In this document: positions 49,701-58,518 of the stretch, one piece after another
Layout: the number at the start of each line of letters is the position of its first letter
How positions within the stretch are numbered: the stretch's first letter is position 1
Notes under the pieces: generated by a model
Database searches by the model: none
Told to the model about the DNA's origin: nothing
What the model saw: only the letters and a program-made list of their open reading frames with translations
Source: Nocardia neocaledoniensis
Lineage (GTDB): Bacteria; Actinomycetota; Actinomycetes; Mycobacteriales; Mycobacteriaceae
Assembly (NCBI RefSeq): GCF_003182135.1
Contig: NZ_QGTL01000020.1
Location: 1-58,605 of the forward strand
Direction of reading: 5' to 3'
Length of the DNA stretch: 58,605 nucleotides
Position numbers and translations under genes: made by a program

Positions 49701-50749
49701 ACGTGCGACGGAAGAGTGTGCGGCGCACCGCGATCGCCCTCGCGCTCGCGGCCGGGCTCGCGGTCGCCGGCTGCGGTTTCGACCCCGCCGAGGTGCCGGT
49801 GCCCGGCTCCAGCGTGAGCGGACCGACCTACCGGGTGCAGATCGAGTTCAGCAGCGCGCTGAACCTGCCCGCCAAGTCGAAGGTCATCGCCAACGGCGCC
49901 GAGATCGGCACCGTCGACGAGGTGCGGGTGATCCAGCCGGCCGACGCGCCCGCCGGCCGCGGTGGCTACGTCGTCGTCGAGGCCGACATCCGCGACTCGG
50001 TCCAGCTGCCGACCTCCACCATCGCCGAGCTGCGCCAGGACACCATCCTCGGCGACATCCACGTCTCGCTGACCACCCCGAAGGACGGCTTCGGCTCGCT
50101 GCTGCGCGACGGCGGCACCATCGGCATCGACCAGACGAAACCGCCGGTGCAGCTGGAGGACACGATGGCCACCATGGCCCTGTTCGTGCAGGGCGGCGCG
50201 ATCGGTCAGCTGCAGGACATGATCGGGCGGGTGAACTCGGTGATGCCGCGCGATCCGAAGGAGACCGCGCGCATCTCCGCCGTCATGGGCGCCGACGCCG
50301 CCGACCTCGCCGCCAACCTCGACCAGGTGGACCTGCTGGTCAACGGGCTGGCCGCCAACGCCGAGGTCATGGTGGGCATCGAGGCCGAACTGACGAACAT
50401 CCTCACCCCCGAGGCCGTGCGCTCGCTCACGGGCAACCAGGACTCGATCGCCAAGACCATGACGATCTTCCAGGCGCTCGGCCCGGTCGGCTCCTCGCTG
50501 ACCTGGCTGGCCCCGATCGCGGGCGCCGGCGACGCGGCGGCGACCGCCTTCCTGCCCCTGGCCACGGGTGGCTCGGCCGACCTGCGCTCCTCCACCAACA
50601 TGGCGCTGCTCACCGCGCTGTTGCGCGACAAGGTGATTCCCTTCGCCGAGCGCGGGCCGAAGGTGAACGTCACCAGCGTCCAGCTGTCCGAGCAGGAACA
50701 GGTGGAGCAGATCGTGACCGCGCTGCGGATGATCGGAATGGTGCGATGA
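49697..50749 (+). CDS. mceE: Mce-family protein E, lipoprotein
   Basis: 350 aa. A signal peptide with a good lipobox LAVAGC (cysteine about 26) marks it as the lipoprotein member (LprK-type). The MCE domain follows (LPAKSKVIANGAEIGTVDEV) and a helical tail. In the hexamer MceE is the lipid-anchored subunit. Confidence 0.95.
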   Translation: MNVRRKSVRRTAIALALAAGLAVAGCGFDPAEVPVPGSSVSGPTYRVQIEFSSALNLPAKSKVIANGAEIGTVDEVRVIQPADAPAGRGGYVVVEADIRDSVQLPTSTIAELRQDTILGDIHVSLTTPKDGFGSLLRDGGTIGIDQTKPPVQLEDTMATMALFVQGGAIGQLQDMIGRVNSVMPRDPKETARISAVMGADAADLAANLDQVDLLVNGLAANAEVMVGIEAELTNILTPEAVRSLTGNQDSIAKTMTIFQALGPVGSSLTWLAPIAGAGDAAATAFLPLATGGSADLRSSTNMALLTALLRDKVIPFAERGPKVNVTSVQLSEQEQVEQIVTALRMIGMVR

Positions 50750-51705
50750 AGATCGGTGCCCTCGCCTCGCTGACCGGGATCGCCGCCATCACGGTGCTCG
50801 GCGCGAGCTACCTGACCTTCGGCGTCGTGAAGGTCGACCCGTTCGCCGACTACACCGAGGCCTCGATCGAGCTGGCCAACTCCGGCGGTCTCAGCGTCGG
50901 CTCGCCGATCCTGTTGACCGGCATCGAGATCGGCAAGGTCACCGCCGTCGACACCGCCGCGTCCGGCGGCGTCGAGGTCGGCTTCCGGTTCGGCGCCGAG
51001 AACAAGGTGCCGATGAGCAGCATCGTCACCATCGAGCACCTGTCCTCGCTCGGCGAGCCGTACGTGCAGTTCGTGCCGCGCGACGCGAACGGCCCCTACC
51101 TGAGCGACGGGCAGCGGCTGGCGGGGGAGAACGTGCGCACCCCGATGTCGATCCCCGAGGTCGCGCGGCTGGTCACCAAGACCGTCGAGCAGCTCGATCC
51201 CGCCGTCGTCGGATCGCTGGTCGACACGCTCGGTCAAGCGATGACCGGCACCGAGAACGTGATCCCGGAGCTGGCGCGCGCCGGCGACCTGCTGGCGGCG
51301 GCGATCATGAGCCGCGCGCCCGCGATCGCCGAGCTGCAGAACAACTTCGAGTACGTCTCCGGTGACATCGGCTGGGCGGGCCCGGCCACCTCCGCCGCGG
51401 CGCCGGCGTTCGTGCGCCTGAGCCAGGTGATCGACGAGTTCGTCGAGTCGGTCGGCCGGGTCAGCGCCGCAGGTGGCGACCCGGAGATGTACCTGCGCGA
51501 GGGTGGCCTCGTGCCGTTCCTGCAGGAGCTCACCGCCAAGCTCGAAGAGATCGGACCCGAACTCTCCGCCCTGCTGCCCGGGCTGCGGCCGCTCACCGAG
51601 TCGATCACCGCGACCGGGCCACAACTCGATCTGAGCGCGCTGATCGCCCAGGCCCTGCACAACACCGACGCCGACGCGGTGAAGGTGCGGGTCGCGATCA
51701 AGTAA
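50746..51705 (+). CDS. mceF: Mce-family protein F
   Basis: 319 aa, last core gene. Membrane helix about 5-25, MCE domain with NSGGLSVGSPILLTGIEIGKVTAV, then a helical tail shorter than in D or E. The start overlaps mceE by four bases. A hairpin follows the stop. No mas genes or MlaF-type ATPase lie downstream. Confidence 0.94.
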   Translation: MKIGALASLTGIAAITVLGASYLTFGVVKVDPFADYTEASIELANSGGLSVGSPILLTGIEIGKVTAVDTAASGGVEVGFRFGAENKVPMSSIVTIEHLSSLGEPYVQFVPRDANGPYLSDGQRLAGENVRTPMSIPEVARLVTKTVEQLDPAVVGSLVDTLGQAMTGTENVIPELARAGDLLAAAIMSRAPAIAELQNNFEYVSGDIGWAGPATSAAAPAFVRLSQVIDEFVESVGRVSAAGGDPEMYLREGGLVPFLQELTAKLEEIGPELSALLPGLRPLTESITATGPQLDLSALIAQALHNTDADAVKVRVAIK

Positions 51706-51736
51706 ACATCTGGCAACCACTGAATATACGTATGTG

Positions 51737-51766
51737 CCCTGGCCAGTGCAGTCCACTCGACCAGGG
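51737..51766 (+). terminator. Imperfect hairpin after the mce operon
   Basis: CCCTGG (51737-51742) pairs with CCAGGG (51761-51766), and AGTG with CACT inside. No T tract. A weak terminator candidate; the rest of the 131-base gap shows only a GTAT-rich stretch. Confidence 0.35.
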
Positions 51767-51836
51767 TCGTCATCGAGCAACCGTGCGGTAGCCTGCTGGA
51801 CGAGGGGAGTCCAGATCCGCGGGCGAAGGCGGTGTG

Positions 51837-52394
51837 ATGGCAGAGAGCAGCAGAACCCGGGTGATCGCGATCGCGGCGGTACTCGCCGCGTTGCTCGCGC
51901 TGGTCGTCGCGCTCGGCCTGGTCATGCGCGCGAACCAGGGCGACGAGAACGACCGGGTCAACCAGATGGGCGCCGAATCCCCGGTCTCGGCGGACGAGGC
52001 CTCCGGGCAGGCCGTGGCCTTCGCGCCGCCGTGGCCCGCGCGGCGCGTCGGGGGTAACTGTTCGGCGGGCGGCATCGTCGCGCACTGGCGGGTCGACGAG
52101 GCAGGCGCCTGGAACTGCACCGTCACCACGCCCGACGCCGCGGTCCCGCCGGCCCCCGCGCCGCCACCCCCGCCGCCGGAACCGGAGCCGATCCAGGCGC
52201 CTCCGCCGCCCGTCAACGAGCCGCCGGTCTACGAACCGCCCGCCTACGAGCCGCCCCCGCCGCCGGAACCCGAACCTGTACCCGCGCCGGAGCCGCTGCC
52301 CGCGCCCCCGCCGCCGCCCCCGCCGCCGGTCATCCAGTTGCCGTTCCCGCTGCCGCCGATCTTCGTCCCGCCCGCGGCCGCCGTTCGGCCCTGA
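51837..52394 (+). CDS. Proline-rich single-pass membrane protein
   Basis: 185 aa from the ATG at 51837, with a GAAGGCGG site upstream. A membrane anchor (about residues 9-29) is followed by a small globular part with two cysteines (GGNCSAG, AWNCTVT) and a Pro/Glu/Ala-rich tail of about 85 residues with YEPP repeats. The tail could span the thick envelope. Following the mce operon, it may be a Mce-associated accessory protein, but there is no motif support. Confidence 0.75.
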   Translation: MAESSRTRVIAIAAVLAALLALVVALGLVMRANQGDENDRVNQMGAESPVSADEASGQAVAFAPPWPARRVGGNCSAGGIVAHWRVDEAGAWNCTVTTPDAAVPPAPAPPPPPPEPEPIQAPPPPVNEPPVYEPPAYEPPPPPEPEPVPAPEPLPAPPPPPPPPVIQLPFPLPPIFVPPAAAVRP

Positions 52395-52447
52395 CGGTCG
52401 GCGGGTCGCCCCGCGCACGCCGTCGCCGTCGATGAGACTGATCCGCT

Positions 52448-54022
52448 ATGGACCAGTTGGTGCTCACTCTGGTGATCCTGCTCGCCGCGGTACTGGCCGA
52501 ATCGCTCGGCGGCCGCATCGGGGTCGCGCCCTCGATCCTGATGACCGTCTTCGGCTGCCTGCTCGCGCTCATTCCCGCGGTGCCCAGCCTGAACGTGCCG
52601 CCCGAACTCATCCTCCCGCTGGTGCTGCCGCCGCTGCTCTACGCCGCGGCCCGGCGCACCTCGTGGCGGCAGTTCGCCGAGAACTGGCAGATCATCGCGT
52701 TGCGCGCGGTCGGCCTGGTGATCGTCACGGCCGTCGCGGTCGCCGCGGTGTTCCATGCCTGGAACCCGGCGACCGCCGTCGCCGCGGGCCTGGTGCTCGG
52801 CGCGCTGGTCGCGCCGCCCGACCCGGTCGCGGCGACCTCGATGGCCAGTCGCCTCGGCCTGCCGCGCCGCCTGATCGTCACCCTCGGCGGCGAGGGCCTG
52901 TTCAATGACGTCACCGCGATCGTCATCTACACCGTCGGCATCCAGGCCGTGGTCACGGGCTTGTTCTCGCCGTGGCACGCGCTCGGCGATTTCGTGCTCG
53001 CCGCGGTGGTCGGGCTCGTCGTGGGCCTCGCCCTCGGCTGGCTGGGCAGTCGCCTCACCGGATACCTCGACAACGCCACCGGCCAGGTCGCGCTCAGCCT
53101 GCTGCTGCCCTTCGTCGCCTACGGCGTCGCCGAGCACTGGGAGGGCTCGGCCGTCCTCGCGGTGCTGGTGTGCGCGCTGTATCTGACCGACGCTGTCACC
53201 GAGATCGGGGATCGCGAATACCGGCTGGTCGCCGACGCCTTCTGGGACATCGCCGAGATGCTGATCACCGGCTTCGCGTTCGCGCTGATCGGCCTGGAAC
53301 TGCGCGTGGTCATCGAGACCACCGGCCACGACTGGTCCGGGCTGGCCGGCGTCACCGTCGCCGTCCTCGCGGTCGTGGTCCTGCTGCGGCTGGCCTGGCT
53401 GCTGGCCACCTGGGTGATCAGCAGGAAGCTGGGACGGCTCACCGACGAGCCGTTCACGTGGCGCGAGGTGATCGTCACCTGGTGGGCGGGGATGCGCGGC
53501 GTCGCGACGGTGGCGCTGGCGCTGGCCGTGCCGTTCACCATCGAGTCGGGCGCCGATTTCCCCGCCCGCTCGCAGATCCTGTTCGTGGCCTTCGCAGTCG
53601 TGCTGTTCACCCTGCTCGTGCAGGGGCCCACCCTGCCGCTGGTCGTCCGGATCACCGGCGTGCACGCCGACACCAAGCGGGAACGCGCGCTCGAGAAAGA
53701 ACTGTGGATCCGGGTGCGCCGCGCCGAACTGGCCGAACTGCAGCGGATCGCCGACACCGAGGACCTGCCGCCCGACGTCTACGACAACCTGCGCGATCGG
53801 ATGCGCCAGGTCTCCGCCAAGGCCGACCCCGAAGCCGCCGACGCCGACGCCAAGGCCGCCATGGAGAACGAGCGCAAGTTCGCCGCGCGGATGCGCGCGG
53901 CCAGGGAAGCGGTCGTCGAGGCGGGCCGCCGCGAGGCGCTCGCGGCGCGCCGTGAACCGGGGATGCCGCCCGATGTCGTCGACCGGGTCACCCGCAGGCT
54001 CGATCTCGGCCCGATGCGCTAG
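52448..54022 (+). CDS. nhaP: CPA1-type Na+/H+ antiporter
   Basis: 524 aa, about 12 membrane helices to about residue 395, then a long charged coiled-coil tail (KRERALEKELWIRVRRAEL...). The transport-site motif APPDPVAATSMASRLGLPRR and GEGLFNDVTAIVIY are typical of NhaP/CPA1. It exports Na+ (or K+) for protons. Its stop overlaps that of the convergent transporter within CTAG. Confidence 0.9.
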   Translation: MDQLVLTLVILLAAVLAESLGGRIGVAPSILMTVFGCLLALIPAVPSLNVPPELILPLVLPPLLYAAARRTSWRQFAENWQIIALRAVGLVIVTAVAVAAVFHAWNPATAVAAGLVLGALVAPPDPVAATSMASRLGLPRRLIVTLGGEGLFNDVTAIVIYTVGIQAVVTGLFSPWHALGDFVLAAVVGLVVGLALGWLGSRLTGYLDNATGQVALSLLLPFVAYGVAEHWEGSAVLAVLVCALYLTDAVTEIGDREYRLVADAFWDIAEMLITGFAFALIGLELRVVIETTGHDWSGLAGVTVAVLAVVVLLRLAWLLATWVISRKLGRLTDEPFTWREVIVTWWAGMRGVATVALALAVPFTIESGADFPARSQILFVAFAVVLFTLLVQGPTLPLVVRITGVHADTKRERALEKELWIRVRRAELAELQRIADTEDLPPDVYDNLRDRMRQVSAKADPEAADADAKAAMENERKFAARMRAAREAVVEAGRREALAARREPGMPPDVVDRVTRRLDLGPMR

Positions 54023-54741
54023 CCGCCGAGCGTGTCGGTGAGCGTGCCGATCGCGTAGGTGATCGCCATCGCGAGCGCACCGCCGACGACCACCCGCAAC
54101 ACCGCCCTGCCGCGCCTGCTGCCGCCGAGTCGCGCGCTGAGCGAGCCGGTGAGCGCGAGCGCGACCAGCACCGCCACGAACGTCACCGGCACCCGCCACT
54201 GCGCGGGCGGCAGCACGATCGCCAGCAGCGGCAACAGCGCGCCGCAGGTGAAGGCGATCGCCGAGGATCCGGCCGCCGCCCACGGGTTGGTGAGCTCGTC
54301 CGGGTCCAGCTTCAGTTCGGCTTCGGCGTGCGCGGTGAAGGCGTCGTGCGCGGTCAGCTCCTCGGCGACCTGCCGCGCGGTCGCCGGGCTCAGGCCCTTG
54401 GCCTCGTAGATCTCGGTGAGCTCGGCGAGTTCGTAGTCGGGGAAGTCGGCCAGCTCGCGCCGTTCCTTGGCCAGCAGCGCCTTCTCCGAATCCCGCTGGG
54501 TGCTCACCGACACGTACTCACCGGCCGCCATCGAAATCGCGCCGGCGACGAGTCCGGCCACACCGGCGGCGAGAATCGTGGTGCTGTCGTTCGTCGTCGC
54601 CGCGACGCCGACCACCAGTCCGGCGGTGGACACGATGCCGTCGTTGGCGCCGAGCACCCCGGCGCGCAGCCAGTTCAGCCGGGAGGCCAGCCCCTCGGCG
54701 TGGGGTTCGTGCGGGTGGGTGTCGATCGGCGAGTCCGGCAC
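54019..54741 (-). CDS. VIT1/CCC1-family iron or manganese transporter
   Basis: 240 aa, about five membrane segments. RAGVLGANDGIVSTAGLVVGVA in the first helix and GAISMAAGEYVSVSTQRDSE are family signatures, the latter before a helical metal-binding insert rich in Glu (LAELTEIYEAKG, EAELKLDPDE). It probably exports Fe2+ or Mn2+ from the cytoplasm. Confidence 0.9.
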   Translation of the reverse strand: MPDSPIDTHPHEPHAEGLASRLNWLRAGVLGANDGIVSTAGLVVGVAATTNDSTTILAAGVAGLVAGAISMAAGEYVSVSTQRDSEKALLAKERRELADFPDYELAELTEIYEAKGLSPATARQVAEELTAHDAFTAHAEAELKLDPDELTNPWAAAGSSAIAFTCGALLPLLAIVLPPAQWRVPVTFVAVLVALALTGSLSARLGGSRRGRAVLRVVVGGALAMAITYAIGTLTDTLGG

Positions 54742-54750
54742 CCGACCAGC

Positions 54751-55305
54751 CTAAACGACCTCGTCGCACCGCTGGTTCACGAAAGCCCGGACATACCCGG
54801 CGGATTGGCGCACGTACACCCTGGACCAGAACGAGAGGCCGTCCCCGGCGCCGCTGCCCACCATCGTGAGCTCGCCGTCGTAGCACCGGCCGACGAGGTA
54901 GCGCGCCCGCGACACGTGCGTGGTCGCGGTGACGACGATCAGATGACGCCAGCCGTAGATCGTCGCCCGCCGGACGATCTCCCTCGCCTCCCCGTCGGTG
55001 CGCGTCGGGTCGGGCACGAAGCACGAGACGCGAAAGGCGAAGCGCCCGCCGCAGAATCGATCCATGTTCGGATCGTCGGGGGAGGTCTGCGCGATCAGCA
55101 CCTCGGGCGCGAAACCGCGCTCGGCCAGCTCGATCCCGAGGTCGAACCGCTCGTAGGGCACACCGCCGAGGACGACGATCACCTCGGCGCGCCGCAACGG
55201 ATCCAGCTGCGGCCGGACGAACACCGGCCACCCGGCGACCGCGGCCGTCACCGCGATGACCAGTACGCCGACGAACGACCAGCCCGCCCGGCGAAAGATC
55301 GACAC
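54751..55305 (-). CDS. YdcF/SanA-family membrane-anchored DUF218 protein
   Basis: 184 aa from the GTG at 55305. One N-terminal membrane helix (about 7-27), then a Rossmann-like DUF218 domain: EVIVVLGGVPYERFDLGIEL, DGEAREIVRRATIYGW and VVTATTHVSRARYLVGRC. DUF218 proteins are linked to envelope synthesis and drug exclusion, but enzymatic activity is unclear. It is divergent from ethA with a 38-base gap. Confidence 0.85.
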   Translation of the reverse strand: MSIFRRAGWSFVGVLVIAVTAAVAGWPVFVRPQLDPLRRAEVIVVLGGVPYERFDLGIELAERGFAPEVLIAQTSPDDPNMDRFCGGRFAFRVSCFVPDPTRTDGEAREIVRRATIYGWRHLIVVTATTHVSRARYLVGRCYDGELTMVGSGAGDGLSFWSRVYVRQSAGYVRAFVNQRCDEVV

Positions 55306-55343
55306 GGCACCGAGAATAGGCGAGACACGGCACACTGGACCCC

Positions 55344-56840
55344 ATGACCGACTCCGCCGTTGCCCCCGAACACCTCGACGTCGTCATCGTCGGGGCCGGA
55401 CTGTCCGGGATCGGGGCCGCCTACCGGCTGCAGACCGAACACCCCGGGCGCAGCTACGCGATCCTCGAGGCCCGCGCCGATCTCGGCGGCACCTGGGACC
55501 TGTTCCGGTACCCGGGCATCCGTTCCGATTCCGACATGTTCACCCTCGGCTACCCGTTCAAGCCGTGGCGCGCGGCCAAGTCGATCGCCGACGGCGCCTC
55601 GATCCTGGACTACATCCGCGAGACCGCGCGCGAGAACGGGATCGACCGGCACATCCGCTACGGGTCGAGGGTGATCGGCGCCGACTGGTCGTCGGCGCGG
55701 GCGCGCTGGCAGCTCACCATCGCCCACGAGGGTCCCGACGGCCCCGAGCTGAGCACCCTGACCTGCGGATTCCTCTACACCTGCGCCGGCTACTACGACT
55801 ATCAGCAGCCGCACGACCCCCACTTCGACGGCCGCGAGGATTTCGCGGGCACCCTGGTGCACCCGCAGTTCTGGCCCACCGACCTCGACGTGCGTGACAA
55901 GCGGATCGTCGTCATCGGCAGCGGCGCGACCGCGGTCACCCTGGTGCCCTCGCTGGCCGACGAGGCCGAGCACGTCACCATGCTGCAGCGCACGCCCACC
56001 TGGATCAGCGCCGTCCCCGGCCGCGACAAACAGGCCGACAAGATCCGCGAGCTGCTGCCCGCCGGGCTCGCGCACCGGCTGATCCGGACCAAGAACATCC
56101 TGTTCAACATCGGTTTCTACCAGTACTGCCGCCGTCGCCCCGCCGCCGCGCGCAAGCTGCTCACCGGCCTCACCACCCGCATTCTCAAGGACGAGCGGCT
56201 GGTGGCCGAACACTTCACCCCCGACTACGACCCGTGGGACCAGCGCCTGTGCGCCGCCCCCGACGCCGACTTCTTCAAGGCGATGAAGAAGGGCAAGGCC
56301 GCGGTGGTCACCGACCGGATCGACGCGTTCGTCCCGGAGGGCATCCGCCTGGAATCGGGCAAGATCCTGCCCGCCGACATCATCGTCACGGCCACCGGCC
56401 TGCGCTTGCTGGCCTTCGGCGGGATCGCCCCGTCGGTCGACGGCACCCCGGTGCCGCTGGCCGAGCAATTCGTCTGGCAGGGCGCGATGCTCACCGGCCT
56501 GCCCAATTTCGCGATCTGCGTCGGCTACACCAATGCCTCCTGGACCCTGCGCGCCGACCTCACCTCGCGCCTGGTCTGCAAGGTCCTCACCCATCTCGAC
56601 CGCACCGGCGCCGCGGCCGTGGTCCCCGATCCGAAGGGCTCGCTCAGCGAGCGCCCGCTGCTCGACCTGAACGCGGGCTACATCCAGCGCTCGATCGCGG
56701 CCTTCCCCCGCCAGGGCGACCGGCATCCGTGGCGGGTCAGGCAGAACTATCTGCTCGATGCCCTGTTCACGCTGCGTACCGACCTCGGCAAGACGCTGCG
56801 CCCGGTACGCCGGGTCCGCGAATTCACCCGCAACGGGTGA
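55344..56840 (+). CDS. ethA: EthA-type Baeyer-Villiger flavin monooxygenase
   Basis: 498 aa. Close to M. tuberculosis EthA (Rv3854c), which bioactivates ethionamide. FAD loop IVGAGLSGIGAAYRL, LGGTWDLFRYPGIRSDSDM, the BVMO signature F-x-G-x3-H-x3-W (FAGTLVHPQFW), NADPH loop VIGSGATAVTLVPSL and the PNFAICVGYTNASWTLRADL motif agree throughout. No ethR-type TetR gene lies divergent to it here; a YdcF gene takes that place. Confidence 0.93.
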   Translation: MTDSAVAPEHLDVVIVGAGLSGIGAAYRLQTEHPGRSYAILEARADLGGTWDLFRYPGIRSDSDMFTLGYPFKPWRAAKSIADGASILDYIRETARENGIDRHIRYGSRVIGADWSSARARWQLTIAHEGPDGPELSTLTCGFLYTCAGYYDYQQPHDPHFDGREDFAGTLVHPQFWPTDLDVRDKRIVVIGSGATAVTLVPSLADEAEHVTMLQRTPTWISAVPGRDKQADKIRELLPAGLAHRLIRTKNILFNIGFYQYCRRRPAAARKLLTGLTTRILKDERLVAEHFTPDYDPWDQRLCAAPDADFFKAMKKGKAAVVTDRIDAFVPEGIRLESGKILPADIIVTATGLRLLAFGGIAPSVDGTPVPLAEQFVWQGAMLTGLPNFAICVGYTNASWTLRADLTSRLVCKVLTHLDRTGAAAVVPDPKGSLSERPLLDLNAGYIQRSIAAFPRQGDRHPWRVRQNYLLDALFTLRTDLGKTLRPVRRVREFTRNG

Positions 56841-56918
56841 GGCGCGCCGCCGGTCCGCTTCCTACCGTCGGTGTGTGCCGCTGTGGCACGTCTGTTGACG
56901 TGAGGGAAAGGCCGAGCG

Positions 56919-57326
56919 ATGACGACGAACCAGAATCAGCATCCCGTCCGAGAGGGCATCGCGGCGGGAACCTCCATCGGGGCCGGCATCCTGCTGGCAG
57001 TGGTCGGCGTCCTGCAGATCCTGCAGGGAATCGCGGCCGTCGCCAACGATGACCTGATCGTCGTCGGCCCGGCGTACACCTACCAGTTCGACCTGACGGC
57101 CTGGGGATGGTGGCACATCATCTTCGGTGCGATCGCGGTGATCGTCGCGATCGGTCTGCTGGCCGGTCAGACGTGGGGACGAGTGTTGGCGATGGTGATC
57201 GCGGCACTGTCGATCGTGGCGAACTTCCTGTGGCTGCCGTACTACCCGTGGTGGTCGATCCTGGTGATCATCCTGGACATCGTGGTCATCTGGGCGGTCG
57301 CCACCTGGCACCCCGACCGGGTCTGA
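56919..57326 (+). CDS. Four-helix membrane protein, DUF7144-like
   Basis: 135 aa with four membrane helices (about 19-40, 63-82, 87-105 and 110-128). AGTSIGAGILLAVVGVLQILQGI and AWGWWHIIFGAIAVIVAIGLLAGQTWGR are marks of a family common in actinobacteria and of unknown function. AAAGGCCGAGCG precedes the ATG. Confidence 0.85.
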   Translation: MTTNQNQHPVREGIAAGTSIGAGILLAVVGVLQILQGIAAVANDDLIVVGPAYTYQFDLTAWGWWHIIFGAIAVIVAIGLLAGQTWGRVLAMVIAALSIVANFLWLPYYPWWSILVIILDIVVIWAVATWHPDRV

Positions 57327-57377
57327 GATCTGCCGCCACGATGCCGCTCCCGGCCGACCGGGGGCGGCATCGCCGGT

Positions 57378-57851
57378 TCAGGGGGCGGGTTCGTCCCCGC
57401 GCAGGGTGCCGACGAGATGATCGGACAGTCGCTCCCCGAGGGTGGCCAGCTCGGCTTTCTGCGGTGCGTCGAGCCCGTCGAGCACGAGCGTGCGCACCGC
57501 GACCAGGTAGTCCGGCGTCGCCTCGACGACCTTGGCCAGTCCGCTCTCGGTGAGCACCGCGTCGACCCCGCGGCCCGACGCCGCGGCCACCCGCCTGGCC
57601 CAGCCGACCCGCTCCAGCTTGGAGACCACATGGGAGATGCGGGAGATGGACCCGTGCCCCCGCGCGGCGAGCACGCTCAACCGCATCCGGTTGTCCGGTG
57701 CCTCACGCAGCAGCGCCATGATCCGGTACTCGAAGTGGGTCACCCCGAACTCGCGTTGCAACCGTGAGTCGAGCGCGCTGGGAACGCGCATCGCCAGGGT
57801 GACCACCGCGCTCCAGGCGCGACGTTCGACCGAGTCGAGATCGTCGGTCAC
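57378..57851 (-). CDS. MarR-family transcriptional regulator
   Basis: 157 aa from the GTG at 57851, with AAGGAGG six bases upstream. The winged helix is clear: TLAMRVPSALDSRLQREFGVTHFEYRIMALLREAP then RGHGSISRISHVVSKLERVGWARR and the wing ASGRGVDAVLTESGL. Targets unknown. The upstream region has GGTTAACC and the pair AACCA / TGGTT. Confidence 0.9.
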   Translation of the reverse strand: MTDDLDSVERRAWSAVVTLAMRVPSALDSRLQREFGVTHFEYRIMALLREAPDNRMRLSVLAARGHGSISRISHVVSKLERVGWARRVAAASGRGVDAVLTESGLAKVVEATPDYLVAVRTLVLDGLDAPQKAELATLGERLSDHLVGTLRGDEPAP

Positions 57852-57871
57852 CTCGGCCTCCTTCCGCCCTG

Positions 57872-57897
57872 GGTTAACCAAAGAATTGCTGATGGTT
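57872..57897 (-). promoter_or_regulatory. Candidate MarR operator
   Basis: GGTTAACC (57872-57879) is a perfect palindrome. AACCA (57876-57880) pairs as an inverted repeat with TGGTT (57893-57897). Both lie 20-45 bases before the marR start, where autoregulation is common. Confidence 0.4.
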
Positions 57898-58122
57898 CGT
57901 GAACTGTATATCGACCCGGGGTGGGTGTCCATGTGGGACAGGACATAGTTCCAGGTGAGAAGGCATTTATAGTTCGCCGCCAAGCTGGACGAGCGATCAG
58001 TTGCCAGTGGATCGCCATGGGTGTCTCAGATCACGCGGGGTGTATCCCGGCGGGGTGGCGGACTGCCGACCGTGCTGGGGGCGCGGTGCCGACCTGGGGA
58101 AACGCCGGATCTTCCAGGCGAT
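57898..58122. other. Gene-free stretch before the rRNA promoter
   Basis: No supported gene, repeat or tRNA was found. The short open frames here have no ribosome-binding site or recognisable product. It is AT-richer than the rest up to about 57980. Confidence 0.5.
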
Positions 58123-58151
58123 TTGACTTCGTGTTCGGCGGTGCGTAACTT
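58123..58151 (+). promoter_or_regulatory. rRNA operon promoter P1
   Basis: TTGACT (58123-58128) and TAACTT (58146-58151) are separated by exactly 17 bases, the best sigma-70 promoter seen in the window. It points toward the 16S gene. Confidence 0.75.
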
Positions 58152-58228
58152 AGTTCGAGTCAGAGCGACACGGACACAGTCCGCCGAGCGCCTGACTGAT
58201 CATCTAGCCAGTCGAACTCCTCCCGAAC

Positions 58229-58258
58229 TTGCTTCGGTTGGGTTGTCTGCGCTAGGTT
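58229..58258 (+). promoter_or_regulatory. rRNA operon promoter P2 (candidate)
   Basis: TTGCTT (58229-58234) and TAGGTT (58253-58258) with an 18-base spacer follow P1 by about 107 bases. Tandem rRNA promoters are usual in this group. Confidence 0.5.
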
Positions 58259-58315
58259 GGAACAGTTGCCTTGCCGAAGCCCCGATGAAATGTTGCGGGT
58301 GGAGGCTTGTGCGTG

Positions 58316-58330
58316 TGTTCTTTGAGAACT
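58316..58330 (+). promoter_or_regulatory. BoxA-like antitermination element of the rRNA leader
   Basis: TGTTCTTTGAGAACT, followed by CAATAGTGTG, is the conserved element found in actinobacterial rRNA leaders, used with Nus proteins for antitermination. It also contains GTTCT/AGAAC as an inverted repeat. Confidence 0.8.
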
Positions 58331-58356
58331 CAATAGTGTGTCGATGAATGTCAGTG

Positions 58357-58372
58357 CCAATATTATTATTGG
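58357..58372 (+). other. AT-rich hairpin in the rRNA leader
   Basis: CCAATA and TATTGG with a TTAT loop form a perfect 6-bp stem. Its place between boxA and 16S suggests a folding or processing element. Confidence 0.45.
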
Positions 58373-58518
58373 TTCCGCTTCTCATACCCCCCCCGGTTGA
58401 GGAGCGGACATTTTGAACAACAGCGAATCTTTTTGCTGGTGTTCGGCAATGCTAGGTTTTCGGACTCTAGTCTTTTGATTTTTCTGATTCGCTCCCTTGG
58501 GGAGTGTTTCGAGAGTCT

